A stretch of 64,000 bases of DNA, taken from positions 186,001 to 250,000 of the forward strand of contig NZ_VNHY01000002.1 in the NCBI RefSeq assembly GCF_008124865.1, given 5' to 3'. Numbering within the stretch: position 1 is the stretch's first letter; the number at the start of each line of letters is the position of its first letter. Positions 35,767-44,734 of the stretch are shown here, piece after piece. Source of the DNA: Fodinibius salinus (GTDB taxonomy: Bacteria > Bacteroidota > Rhodothermia > Balneolales > Balneolaceae). The notes under the pieces are model-generated. The model was given only the letters and a program-made list of their open reading frames with translations. It was not told the origin of the DNA and searched no databases. The position numbers and the translations under genes are program-made.

Positions 35767-36874
35767 AGGTATTAAGCATCACTGGCATCACAAGCATAAG
35801 AATTTGCTCATCCTCTTCCTCTTCAGAAGGTTTTACAATACCGGCCCTGTTGGGAGTAGAAAATTCAAAATAGACCTCTTCACCATCAACATTGCTAAGT
35901 ACATCTGCCAAATATTTAGCATTGAACCCAATTTCCATCTCATCATCATCATACTCACAAGCAATAGTCTCTTTGGCCTCGCTGCTCATATCGATGTCCT
36001 CGGCACGGATGGTCAAATTATCCGAATTCATCTGTAAACGAATTTGCCGTGTAGTAGAACTTGAAAATATGGCTACACGCTTCACCGTTGCCAGCATTTG
36101 ATCTTTCGTAATGAACAGTTCTTTTTGATTGTCTTTAGGGATAACCGACTCATAATTGGGATACTGTTCGTTAATTAACCGGGTGATGACAATCGTATTT
36201 CCACTCTTAAAGCGCACATGGTCGTCAGTGATGGTCATCTTACACTCCTCATCATGCAATGCTTTTTGAACCAGGTTTAACGCCTTTTCCGGAACAATAA
36301 AATCAATTTCCTCATCACTTGTTAAATCTTCTTTGATATATTTAACAAGGCGATGACCATCAGTGGCTACAAATTTGCTCTCTTCGGGACCAATATCAAA
36401 ATAAACGCCCATCATAGCAGGACGCAAGTCATCATTGGAAACGGCAAAGAGCGTTTTGTCAATAGCTTTCAGGATATTGTCTTTGCCCGCATCCAACGTA
36501 TGGCCCTCATCAAGATCAGGTATTTCGGGAAACTCATCGGGATCTTCGCCCACTAACTTATATGTACCTTTGTCAGTCCGAAACTTAATATTAAATTTTT
36601 CATCTACTTCAAAAGCCACCGGAATGTCGGGAAGCTGACGAAGTGTCTCTGTCAGCCGGCGTGCAGGAATAGCAACCGCACCACCTTCGTCAATATCTGC
36701 ATCAACAGATTCTACAATTGAAATTTCCAGATCGGTAGCAGTAAGGCGTAACTGCTCTCCCTCACTTTCAAATAAAATAGTTTCGAGAATAGGAAGAGTT
36801 GCTTTGTTGGGAACAGCTCCCGAAACTGCAGACAGAGCGTCTACTAATTCATCACTTGAGATATTAAATTTCAT
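35759..36874 (-). CDS. dnaN: DNA polymerase III beta sliding clamp
   Basis: The ring-shaped processivity clamp. The 371-residue protein has three tandem clamp domains, starting MKFNISSDELVDALSAVSG, with RLTETLRQLPD in domain 1, FIVPEKALN in domain 2, and the C-terminal EQILMLVMPVMLNTYA which corresponds to the usual MPMRL end. It has drifted at the extreme C-terminus (MPVMLN rather than MPMRL), so the clamp-loader and client pocket edge is slightly unusual. dnaA is not adjacent. Confidence 0.97.
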   Translation of the reverse strand: MKFNISSDELVDALSAVSGAVPNKATLPILETILFESEGEQLRLTATDLEISIVESVDADIDEGGAVAIPARRLTETLRQLPDIPVAFEVDEKFNIKFRTDKGTYKLVGEDPDEFPEIPDLDEGHTLDAGKDNILKAIDKTLFAVSNDDLRPAMMGVYFDIGPEESKFVATDGHRLVKYIKEDLTSDEEIDFIVPEKALNLVQKALHDEECKMTITDDHVRFKSGNTIVITRLINEQYPNYESVIPKDNQKELFITKDQMLATVKRVAIFSSSTTRQIRLQMNSDNLTIRAEDIDMSSEAKETIACEYDDDEMEIGFNAKYLADVLSNVDGEEVYFEFSTPNRAGIVKPSEEEEDEQILMLVMPVMLNTYA

Positions 36875-36911
36875 AAGTAATACTATTTTAGGCTAAGCGT
36901 TCATCGCAGGT

Positions 36912-36919
36912 CAAATATA
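36912..36919 (-). promoter_or_regulatory. Candidate -7 element upstream of dnaN
   Basis: Read on the minus strand, TATATTTG matches TAnnTTTG exactly. It lies 38 bases before the dnaN start. No matching TTTG -33 element is visible at the usual distance. Confidence 0.3.
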
Positions 36920-37140
36920 ACCTCATTTTATAATACCTTATACTAATAAATCTCCACTCTCTTAGCAACCAAATTACACGGTGTATTTTGGATCAAATAG
37001 ACCGTATAACTCATCCTTTGACCACTGCTTATCATTACAAAAAAACAACGCCTCATATCCCTAATTCTATTATTCAAAAAGAGAACTATTGCTTATCTTT
37101 TTGCTTCGTAATATTCAATAATTCCTGACTCTCTGATCTT

Positions 37141-38070
37141 TTGCAAATACTCTTGCTCGGTCCTACAGCAGTGGGCAAAACGGCACTTTCAACCAGTTTA
37201 GCCCGGCAGCTCAATGCCGAAATTATATCCGTCGATTCCAGACAGTGTTATAAGTATATGGACATTGGTACAGCCACCCCCACCGAAGAAGAGCAGAACG
37301 GCATTCCACATTATAACCTCTCCATTATCGACCCGGACCAGAAAGACAATGTCGCAAACTTTCACAAGCGCGCTATGCAGTGGAAAAACGAAATTCAATC
37401 CCGTGATAACAATGTTCTTTTTGTAGGCGGCAGCACCCTGCATACCCAATGCGTTATACAGCCGCTGGATGACGTACCCAGTGCAAATGAACAAAATATT
37501 GCCGATCTCGAAGCCCGCATAGAGAAAGAGGGGATAGACCCCCTGTATCAAAAACTCAGGGAAGTAGATCCAGAGTATGCCCACAACATGGACGGCAAAA
37601 ACACCCAGCGCATCGTTCGTGCACTCGATGTGTGGATGCAAACCGGCCGTGCTTTTAGTTCTTTTCATTCTGATGACGATACTCTTACCGTTCCTAATGA
37701 TATGATTGTCTTTGGCCTGCAGCGCGAGCGGCAACAGTTATATGACCGCATTAACCGCCGCGTGGACAATATGTTTGCACAAGGATTTTTGGATGAGGTG
37801 CGTGCCATCCTCGAGAAGGGCTACTCGCTGGATGATCCGGGACTTAACACCGTAGGATATAAGCAGGCTATCGCATTTTTAAACAACGAAATGAGCCGCG
37901 AACAGATGATCAGTAATATGAAAACCAAGACTCGGCGCTATGCCAAGCAGCAGCTTTCCTGGTTCCGGCGTTGGGAGTTTATCAACTGGATTAACTTAGA
38001 AAAATATAATCAAGATCAGGCTCAAGATTTTATCCTTCAACAATTAGCAGCTAAGGCAAATAACAATTAA
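37141..38070 (+). CDS. miaA: tRNA dimethylallyltransferase MiaA
   Basis: Adds an isopentenyl group to A37 of tRNAs reading UNN codons. Walker A is LLGPTAVGKTALS (residues 5-17), followed by DSRQCYK, QRIVRALDV and the GLNTVGYKQAIAFL segment of the family. The start is a TTG at 37141 because an in-frame TGA lies 15 bases upstream and the next Met is inside the protein. The length of 309 residues is normal. It is the first gene of a plus-strand run to 40636. Confidence 0.95.
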   Translation: MQILLLGPTAVGKTALSTSLARQLNAEIISVDSRQCYKYMDIGTATPTEEEQNGIPHYNLSIIDPDQKDNVANFHKRAMQWKNEIQSRDNNVLFVGGSTLHTQCVIQPLDDVPSANEQNIADLEARIEKEGIDPLYQKLREVDPEYAHNMDGKNTQRIVRALDVWMQTGRAFSSFHSDDDTLTVPNDMIVFGLQRERQQLYDRINRRVDNMFAQGFLDEVRAILEKGYSLDDPGLNTVGYKQAIAFLNNEMSREQMISNMKTKTRRYAKQQLSWFRRWEFINWINLEKYNQDQAQDFILQQLAAKANNN

Positions 38071-38107
38071 CTTTACCCTCAACAAAAGACAGCATAATTT
38101 TACGCTA

Positions 38108-38356
38108 ATGTATAAAGCCACTGTAAACGTCACACTTCGTAAGTCTATTTTAGATCCCAAAGGCAAAGCTGCACAGCATGCCCTCACTGATCTCGGCTTA
38201 ACAAATATCGATAACGTACGGATCGGCAAACTAATAGAGTTGGATATTGATGCCGACGATAAAGATGAGGCATTCGATATTGCCGAAACGGCATGCTCGA
38301 AGCTGCTAGCCAACGAAGTGATGGAAGATTTTGAAATTGAGATCCACGAAAATTAA
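38108..38356 (+). CDS. purS: Phosphoribosylformylglycinamidine synthase subunit PurS
   Basis: An 82-residue small subunit of the three-part FGAM synthase (PurSQL) in purine synthesis. It has the typical start (MYKATVNVTLRKSILDPKGKA) and the ALTDLGLTNIDNVRIGKLIEL segment. It is separated from purQ (38715) by a ClpS-like gene, which is unusual, since purS and purQ are normally adjacent. Confidence 0.94.
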   Translation: MYKATVNVTLRKSILDPKGKAAQHALTDLGLTNIDNVRIGKLIELDIDADDKDEAFDIAETACSKLLANEVMEDFEIEIHEN

Positions 38357-38368
38357 TTCTCTCTCGGT

Positions 38369-38710
38369 ATGTATCATTCGCTTTTTAGCATTTGGGGATC
38401 TGATCCCGATGTCGAAAAAGAAGAAGACAAACCCGGGGTAGGGGTTGAGGTTCTGCAAAAAGAACAGGAGGACGAAGAAGAGAAGACCCCGTGGAGAGTT
38501 ATTTTATATGATGACGATATCCATACCTTTGATGAGGTTATCGGACAACTCAAAAAAGCACTAAAATGTAATCAAGCACGCGCCGAAAAATTAACCCGGA
38601 AGGTACATAACGAGGGCAAAGCCGAAGTCTTTAAAGGAAACTTTGAAGAATGTTTTAAAGTGAACGGCGTACTTAAGGAAATACAACTTATCACCGAAAT
38701 AAAAGGATAA
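38369..38710 (+). CDS. clpS: ClpS-like ATP-dependent protease adaptor
   Basis: A 113-residue protein. A disordered acidic N-terminus (about 40 residues) leads to the ClpS core: PWRVILYDDDIHTFDEVIGQL, the RKVHNEGKAEV helix with its His, and the C-terminal strand. ClpS delivers N-degron substrates to ClpAP/ClpC. At the substrate pocket, the usual Asn-Asp-Asp reads Asp-Asp-Asp, a possible specificity change. It lies between purS and purQ with gaps of 12 and 4 bases, so it is cotranscribed with them. Confidence 0.9.
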   Translation: MYHSLFSIWGSDPDVEKEEDKPGVGVEVLQKEQEDEEEKTPWRVILYDDDIHTFDEVIGQLKKALKCNQARAEKLTRKVHNEGKAEVFKGNFEECFKVNGVLKEIQLITEIKG

Positions 38711-38714
38711 ATCT

Positions 38715-39416
38715 GTGTCTGCTAAATTAGGAGTAATCGTTTTTCCCGGTTCTAACTGCGACCATGATGCGTATCATGCACTCGCTCATATCATGAATGC
38801 CGAAACCACTTTTCTCTGGCATAAAGATACCGATCTTTCTGATATCGACTTTTTACTTATTCCCGGCGGTTTTTCATACGGTGATTATCTTCGATCCGGT
38901 GCCATTGCACGCTTTTCCCCCATTATGCAATCGGTTATACAATTTGCCAACCAAGGCCGACCGGTACTGGGAATTTGTAATGGGTTTCAAATTCTGCTTG
39001 AAGCGGGGCTGTTGCCCGGTGCAATGCTTCATAATGAACAGCTGCGCTTTGTCTGTAAGCACACGCACATTCGATGCGAAACATCCGACACGCTTTTTAC
39101 CCGCAATATTGTCCCTGGCAGTGTGCTGCAAGTTCCCGTAGCCCACGGCGAAGGTAATTACACTACAGATCAAGATCAGCTGAAGCAATTGCAGGATAAC
39201 GACCAGATTGTATTTCGATACTGCAACGAGGGAGGAGAAACTACTGACGAAGCCAACTTCAACGGCTCAATCGATAACATTGCCGGTATTTGTAATACCA
39301 ATCGTAATATTTTGGGAATGATGCCACATCCTGAACGTGCTGTTGAAAAGTTGCTGGGTTCTGATGACGGAAAACAAATTTTCGAATCTGTGCTTGAGGA
39401 ATTAGCTGTCGCATAA
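38715..39416 (+). CDS. purQ: Phosphoribosylformylglycinamidine synthase subunit PurQ
   Basis: The glutamine amidotransferase subunit that supplies ammonia to PurL. The 233-residue protein has the class I triad: nucleophile Cys in GICNGFQIL (about residue 87) and His-x-Glu in MMPHPERA near the end. The FPGSNCD start is the family signature. The start is GTG at 38715 with AAGGA ten bases before. purL is not in this window. Confidence 0.96.
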   Translation: MSAKLGVIVFPGSNCDHDAYHALAHIMNAETTFLWHKDTDLSDIDFLLIPGGFSYGDYLRSGAIARFSPIMQSVIQFANQGRPVLGICNGFQILLEAGLLPGAMLHNEQLRFVCKHTHIRCETSDTLFTRNIVPGSVLQVPVAHGEGNYTTDQDQLKQLQDNDQIVFRYCNEGGETTDEANFNGSIDNIAGICNTNRNILGMMPHPERAVEKLLGSDDGKQIFESVLEELAVA

Positions 39417-39437
39417 TTATAATTCATTCCCACCAAT

Positions 39438-40211
39438 ATGGCAGAGGCATCAAAAAACAAAACGCTATATAGTAAGGGCCTCACCAAAAGCTACAAAAAG
39501 CGTACCGTTGTTTCTGATGTTTCTATTGATGTTACGCAGGGCGAAATTGTAGGACTGCTCGGCCCGAACGGAGCGGGTAAAACCACAACTTTTTATATGT
39601 TTGTAGGTTTAGTTACACCCGACAGCGGCCAAATTTTTCTTGATGATCAAAACCTTACCGGTTTGCCCATGTATAAACGCGCACGGATGGGCGTTGGCTA
39701 TTTGTCGCAAGAAGCCAGTGTATTCCGTAATTTGACCGTACGCCAAAACCTGGAATCTATTTTACAGTTTTTTGATCTGTCTAGCCAAGATATTAATGAG
39801 CGCGTAGATCAGCTTATTGAAGAGTTCGGGCTGGAACGGGTAGTCGACAGTAAGGGACACAGCCTTTCGGGCGGAGAGCGCCGTAGAACCGAAATTGCTC
39901 GTGCGCTTGTCACTGATCCTGACTTTATTCTGCTGGATGAACCATTTGCCGGCGTTGATCCTATTGCTGTTGAGGATATACAAGATATTGTAGCCCAACT
40001 TAAATATCGTAACATTGGTATTTTTATTACCGATCATAACGTCCACGAAACACTGGCTATTACTGATCGGGCCTATCTGCTGTTTGAGGGAAAAATTCTT
40101 AAAGAAGGATCTGCTGATCAGCTGGCCGAAGATAAAGAAGCGCGACGGCTGTATCTGGGTAACCAGTTTCGCCTGGACCGATACAGCGGACCGCCAAAAG
40201 AGGAAGAATAA
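39438..40211 (+). CDS. lptB: LPS export ABC transporter ATPase LptB
   Basis: The ATPase of the LptBFGC machine that moves lipopolysaccharide to the outer membrane. The 257-residue protein has Walker [10 protein letters not shown] (about residue 40), the LptB-type signature [15 protein letters not shown], Walker [20 protein letters not shown] and the [19 protein letters not shown] segment diagnostic for LptB rather than LivG. The ending ([13 protein letters not shown]) also fits. Its presence indicates a cell with LPS and an outer membrane. Confidence 0.94.
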   Translation: MAEASKNKTLYSKGLTKSYKKRTVVSDVSIDVTQGEIVGLLGPNGAGKTTTFYMFVGLVTPDSGQIFLDDQNLTGLPMYKRARMGVGYLSQEASVFRNLTVRQNLESILQFFDLSSQDINERVDQLIEEFGLERVVDSKGHSLSGGERRRTEIARALVTDPDFILLDEPFAGVDPIAVEDIQDIVAQLKYRNIGIFITDHNVHETLAITDRAYLLFEGKILKEGSADQLAEDKEARRLYLGNQFRLDRYSGPPKEEE

Positions 40212-40303
40212 TTTCTCGTTTTTATATGAAATACGTTTCTAAAATAGATTTTCATTATAAATTGGATATAGGATTCGTCTCTAAAAATTTTATTCGATAA
40301 ACT

Positions 40304-40636
40304 ATGGAAGAAATTACTGTACAAGAGTTTAAAGAAAAGTTAGAAGATAACGACTCCAATGTACTACTACTGGATGTACGGGAACCGTTTGAGCAATATC
40401 AGTCTAAAATTGAGTATGACAACTCAACTTTAATACCGGTTGACCAGCTGCCAAACAGGCTCGATGAAATTGAATCACATAAAGACCAAGAAATAGTTTG
40501 TATGTGCCGCAGCGGTAGCCGTAGTGCCCAAGCTTGTGAGTTATTAGAAAAGAAAGGATTCGAAAACGTAATGAACCTGAAAGGCGGCATTAACCAATGG
40601 GCCAAAGATATTGATAACAGTCTGCCGGTATACTAG
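40304..40636 (+). CDS. Rhodanese-like domain protein
   Basis: A 110-residue single-domain rhodanese. It has the DVREPFEQYQ segment and the active-site loop VCMCRSGSRSAQAC with the catalytic Cys at about residue 69, in the position expected. It can carry persulfide sulfur in the cytoplasm; the partner is unknown. It is the last plus-strand gene before a palindrome and the convergent rho gene. Confidence 0.9.
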   Translation: MEEITVQEFKEKLEDNDSNVLLLDVREPFEQYQSKIEYDNSTLIPVDQLPNRLDEIESHKDQEIVCMCRSGSRSAQACELLEKKGFENVMNLKGGINQWAKDIDNSLPVY

Positions 40637-40685
40637 TATTCAGTATCAAATTACCTACATTTCATAACTCAATACTCAAATACTA
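40634..40685. repeat. Palindromic element between rhodanese and rho
   Basis: TAGTATT (40634-40640) pairs with AATACTA (40679-40685) and AGTAT (40642-40646) with ATACT (40672-40676). The arms are built of AGTATT-like units. The element separates convergent genes and could terminate transcription from both sides. Confidence 0.5.
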
Positions 40686-40692
40686 AATAAGA

Positions 40693-41880
40693 TCAGACCA
40701 TAGCCGCAATCTGGTTCAGTAGTTCTTCGTTGCTGTCGGTATTTTTAAGCACTTTCAACAGGCTTTCCATTGATTCTTTGGGCGACTTTTTGAGCAGATA
40801 GCGCCGAACCATATTACGTTCCTCAACAGAATCTCCAATAAACTTATCCTCATTACGCGTTCCTGATGCGCTAATATTAATAGCCGGAAAAATACGATCA
40901 TTGGCTAGTTCCCGATCTAGCACTAACTCCATGTTACCGGTACCCTTAAACTCTTCAAAAATAAGATCATCCATCTTAGAGTTCGTCTCAATGAGGCAGG
41001 TCGCAACAATAGTCAGCGATCCGCCACCTTCAATTTTGCGGGCAGAACCAAAAATCTTTTTAGGGATTTCGAGCGCGCGAATGTCAAGACCACCCGAAAG
41101 AGTACGTCCACTGCTTTCCTGAATATTGTTGTAAGCTCGTCCCAGTCGAGTAAGAGAATCCACAAGCAGTACAGCATCGTCGCCCATTTCGGCCTTGCGC
41201 TTCATATGACCAAGAGCTAATTCCGTGATGCGAACATGGCTTTCCGTGGGTTTATCATTCGATGAGGCAAATACATCCGCATCCGTTGACCGCAAAAAGT
41301 CAGTCACTTCTTCCGGACGCTCATCCACCAGCAGCACTCCGGTAGAAATATCCTCATGATTAGCAGTAAGAGATTCAGCAATCTTTTTAAGAAGTACCGT
41401 TTTTCCGGTACGGGGTGGGGCCACAATTAACGCTCGCTGCCCTTTACCCACCGGGGCCACCAAGTCCATAACACGCATTTCAATATTATCCGAATCAATA
41501 CCTAACTTGATGTGTTCAATCGGCATAATGGGCGTTTGTAATTCAAAACGGGTAGATCGTTGCCAATCCATAGGATCACGCCCATTAATTTTTTCGATAG
41601 AATAAATATGACGATGCCCATTACCGTCTTCTTCGTATTCTCCCTCAATTTCCAAGCCCGGTCTTAAATTATGCTTTTCAACTTCATCAGGCTTTAGAAA
41701 TGGATCGCTCGGCTCATAGCTGAATTCATAATCCTTTTCACGTGCAAAACCATAGCCTTTGGCGTTAATTTCAACTACACCTTTATAACTACCCGCCACT
41801 TCCAGGTCATGATTTTCATTAAATCGGGGAACAAACACATTATTATTGTGTCCGCGATTATTGTTTCTTGAACGTCCCAT
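40693..41880 (-). CDS. rho: Transcription termination factor Rho
   Basis: The RNA helicase that ends many transcripts. The 395-residue protein has a short Asn-rich N-terminal tail (RSRNNNRGHNNN), a cold-shock-like RNA-binding domain (GVVEINAKGYGFAREKDYEF), Walker A IVAPPRTGKTVLLK (about residue 160), the LLVDERPEEVTDF motif and the Q/R-loop segments. It is complete. It follows the terminator at 41975-42016, so it has its own promoter in a 177-base gap. Confidence 0.97.
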   Translation of the reverse strand: MGRSRNNNRGHNNNVFVPRFNENHDLEVAGSYKGVVEINAKGYGFAREKDYEFSYEPSDPFLKPDEVEKHNLRPGLEIEGEYEEDGNGHRHIYSIEKINGRDPMDWQRSTRFELQTPIMPIEHIKLGIDSDNIEMRVMDLVAPVGKGQRALIVAPPRTGKTVLLKKIAESLTANHEDISTGVLLVDERPEEVTDFLRSTDADVFASSNDKPTESHVRITELALGHMKRKAEMGDDAVLLVDSLTRLGRAYNNIQESSGRTLSGGLDIRALEIPKKIFGSARKIEGGGSLTIVATCLIETNSKMDDLIFEEFKGTGNMELVLDRELANDRIFPAINISASGTRNEDKFIGDSVEERNMVRRYLLKKSPKESMESLLKVLKNTDSNEELLNQIAAMV

Positions 41881-41974
41881 TGCAGTCGATTTTTATGTTA
41901 TCCTTATTCCAAAATGCTTCGAATATCAAAGCTTCGAGCGTAGAAATGCAGGAATTGAATTAGTTTTACGAATT

Positions 41975-42016
41975 GAGAAAAGAAAAGCAGTGCGGTCTCC
42001 ACAACTGCACTGCTTT
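41975..42016 (-). terminator. Terminator after the TPR gene, before rho
   Basis: On the minus strand AAAGCAGTGC (42016-42007) pairs perfectly with GCACTGCTTT (41993-41984) over ten bases, followed by TTCTTTTCTC. It lies 42 bases after the TPR gene stop and separates that unit from rho. Confidence 0.85.
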
Positions 42017-42057
42017 GTACCGAATTTTAATATAATAATATCAGGTGACAGTTAAAA

Positions 42058-43380
42058 CTAGCGTACGGTTGTTGTTTCATTAATCCATTCGTAGCATTCC
42101 ATCAGTGATCCGTCAATTTTAAATTCATCCCCAGAATTAAGGGGAGGATCCCAGAAGAATTTTTCTTCGTTTGTGGGCGTAACCGGACTATAAGATTTAT
42201 ATTTACGTTCTACTTCATTAGTAGTATTGGGATCTATTCGTTTTGCCTTATCCAAATAGTCGAGCACCAACCAATAAACGGTTTTATCTCTTCGCTCCAT
42301 CTTACGCCCTTCTGCACATTTACTTACAGCCCGAGCATAAATATCTGCAATTTGGATATATGGAGCGCCCCAATCGCTGTCATAGTCAGTAGCACTACGT
42401 GCATATTCACGAGCCTTTCTTAGTCTTCCACTATTCAAATATGCATCAGAGATTTTAATCGAAATTTCAGCCTTTTGTTTATCCGATTGGGCCTTGTCCA
42501 TCGCTTCATTAAAGTACTTAATAGCCATATTGTGATTGGCATTGCTGACAGCAAAATCCGCCAAGGCCATTGTATTTCCATAGCTGGGATTTAGCTTATA
42601 CAACTTTTCTGCTACCGATCGCTCTTTTTTTGTCATTTCCTGCTCTCTATAAAGATCACGCAGCGAAGACAATACCTTCTGGTTTTTAGGATTTTCTTTC
42701 AAACGCCCTTCCAAAAAGGTGATCCGTTCTCCAGGAGATTCAAAAAGCTGGTTCCGTTTATCATTAAAGGTCGTTTTTAACTTTTCAGAAGCATAAGGCT
42801 CTGCCTTTTTCATAACACTGAGAGCCTTGTCTTTCTTTCCTTGAGCAATCATTTCTTGCAACATTACCTGTATATAATACCCATCACCATAGTTAGTGAA
42901 TTCTTCTGGACGCAATTCAAATGCTTTATAGTAATTTTCCGAAGCTTTTGCAGAAGCATTATCGAACACATTAGAATGGGTTTGATAAAGGCGTCCACGA
43001 TTTATATACCAACTATAATGATTTGACTTATCAGAATACTTCTTAAACATCTGATCATAAATCTGCAATGCCGTATCTGCATAGGCTTCCTGCATAGCGG
43101 GGTCTTCCAATTCTTCTGCATATCCACTGTAAGAATTGGCAAGACGTCGCAGATTTCTTTTTAGCTCAAACCGACTATAGCCTTCAATACTTTCCGGCAT
43201 CCCTTCCCAGATCCACCGGCCAAACTTTACAGCTTTTTCAAAAGAATCACTTTTGTAGTTTTCTAAAAAAAGCGAATAGGCTCCTACTTCACTCATCCCA
43301 TCAGGAGGCGATGTGGCATTTTGAGCCATCAGGGAACTACTGCTGAAAATCAAGAATAAAAATAGTAAAAGCTTCTTCAT
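42058..43380 (-). CDS. Secreted TPR-repeat protein
   Basis: A 440-residue protein with a signal peptide (MKKLLLFLFLIFSS...LMAQ), taken from the ATG at 43378-43380; an in-frame Met further upstream gives an implausible leader. The body is almost all helical, with repeats resembling TPRs (YGNTMALADFAVSNANHNMAIKYFNEAM; EISIKISDAYLNSGRLRKAREYA). It is probably periplasmic. The function is unknown. It lies just after an outer-membrane barrel gene (43440-44726), and the two may work together at the envelope. Confidence 0.8.
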   Translation of the reverse strand: MKKLLLFLFLIFSSSSLMAQNATSPPDGMSEVGAYSLFLENYKSDSFEKAVKFGRWIWEGMPESIEGYSRFELKRNLRRLANSYSGYAEELEDPAMQEAYADTALQIYDQMFKKYSDKSNHYSWYINRGRLYQTHSNVFDNASAKASENYYKAFELRPEEFTNYGDGYYIQVMLQEMIAQGKKDKALSVMKKAEPYASEKLKTTFNDKRNQLFESPGERITFLEGRLKENPKNQKVLSSLRDLYREQEMTKKERSVAEKLYKLNPSYGNTMALADFAVSNANHNMAIKYFNEAMDKAQSDKQKAEISIKISDAYLNSGRLRKAREYARSATDYDSDWGAPYIQIADIYARAVSKCAEGRKMERRDKTVYWLVLDYLDKAKRIDPNTTNEVERKYKSYSPVTPTNEEKFFWDPPLNSGDEFKIDGSLMECYEWINETTTVR

Positions 43381-43439
43381 AGTCTTAAGATTTAATGTAT
43401 CGTTCAGGTTATAAACTATATGCAACACAAATTTATTGT

Positions 43440-44726
43440 TTACTGCAATTTAGGACGGAAGAACATGATTTCTGTTAGGTTAAGCGTTAAACTAACTCCC
43501 CATATTTGTTCTTTCACTAAATTGCTGGAATTTGTTCCCCGAAATCCGTATTCGAGTCCCAAATCAACAGAAGAATTGGAGCTTGGCGAGCGAATACCTA
43601 ATCCCAGTGAAAACTTTAATGTATTAATGCGATTACCCCTTAATCGCAAATGACCGGTATCATAAGAGCCGCCAAATCGATATTTAAAATATGATAAAAA
43701 TTTATCAGATCCACTTCGGTAGGGATAATATTGCATCCCCACTCCTACTTTATAGCGATTAACAAAATTGGCATTCCCCTGGGTAGAACTAAAATCATTA
43801 CTATAGTTCGACCAGTCTTGATACAATCCCTCAACAGCTATAAGTGTTAAATTACTGGGACGATAACTTATGCCTCCAGTCATTTTCATAGGCATTTTAA
43901 CCTCACCATCTCCCAGGTTTATCGGATCTGGAGCCTGAACAATAGCTTCAGACACTTGTTTTTTAGTAGCATTAATAGTTACAGGTAAATCTACTGTTAG
44001 CCCAATGCTTAATTCATCTTCTTCCGAAAATAAACTAGGCAAATTAATCAATGTACCAACCCGGTTACCAAACCCAATACCGGAAGTTTCAAATCTATAA
44101 TTTATCGGTCTATAGCTTCCACTATTAAATATAGCAGAATAGTAATTATCCTGAGATAAAAATACTGCTGACGCCGCATATCCTATAGCAATATTTTTAT
44201 TTATTTGCCATCCAATACCCAGTTCTGCACGATTTGAACCACCGGTCCCTTCATTTTTTATCCTATACTGTAAGGTATCTTGCGTGCTACCCCGACTAAC
44301 AAATCTTGTATTATTCTGAACAGCGGAAAAATTAGAGCGTGTTAGAGGGGTAAATGATCCGGAAATACCTAATTTTTCTCGTATAATTGGGAACTGTAAT
44401 TGAAAGTTATTAACAGAAAAGTTCGAACTGGTAGCAGTATTCCCATTCTGCTCTGCACTAAAGGATTGAATATTAAGTCCTCCAGAACCCAACCCATAAA
44501 TAGTACTTCCCCAATGAGCAGGATTTGACAAGTTCCCTATCGGTATATCATTATATGAAACACCCAGTATCCCCATTGAACCGGCAGATGTGTTGGCAGT
44601 TTCTACAGGATACCCAACGCCAATTCTTGAATATACTGACCCATTGCTAGCTTGGCTTTCTGCTTGAGCAAAACTAACAGATATTGCAATACTCCACAGA
44701 ACCGCTGTTAAAACTATTTTTTTCAA
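43440..44726 (-). CDS. Outer-membrane beta-barrel protein (FadL/PorV-like)
   Basis: A 428-residue protein with a signal peptide (MKKIVLTAVLWSIAISVSFAQ). There is a repeated pattern of alternating residues and Gly-rich turns (YSRIGVGYPV, LGLGIRSPSSN, VDLGLEYGFRG), as in transmembrane barrels. The start resembles barrels of the FadL/PorV type: a Gly-rich N-terminus followed by SNPAHWGS. The family assignment is tentative. It is in the minus-strand run from the glycogen genes to the terminator before rho. Confidence 0.75.
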   Translation of the reverse strand: MKKIVLTAVLWSIAISVSFAQAESQASNGSVYSRIGVGYPVETANTSAGSMGILGVSYNDIPIGNLSNPAHWGSTIYGLGSGGLNIQSFSAEQNGNTATSSNFSVNNFQLQFPIIREKLGISGSFTPLTRSNFSAVQNNTRFVSRGSTQDTLQYRIKNEGTGGSNRAELGIGWQINKNIAIGYAASAVFLSQDNYYSAIFNSGSYRPINYRFETSGIGFGNRVGTLINLPSLFSEEDELSIGLTVDLPVTINATKKQVSEAIVQAPDPINLGDGEVKMPMKMTGGISYRPSNLTLIAVEGLYQDWSNYSNDFSSTQGNANFVNRYKVGVGMQYYPYRSGSDKFLSYFKYRFGGSYDTGHLRLRGNRINTLKFSLGLGIRSPSSNSSVDLGLEYGFRGTNSSNLVKEQIWGVSLTLNLTEIMFFRPKLQ

Positions 44727-44734
44727 GACGAAAC

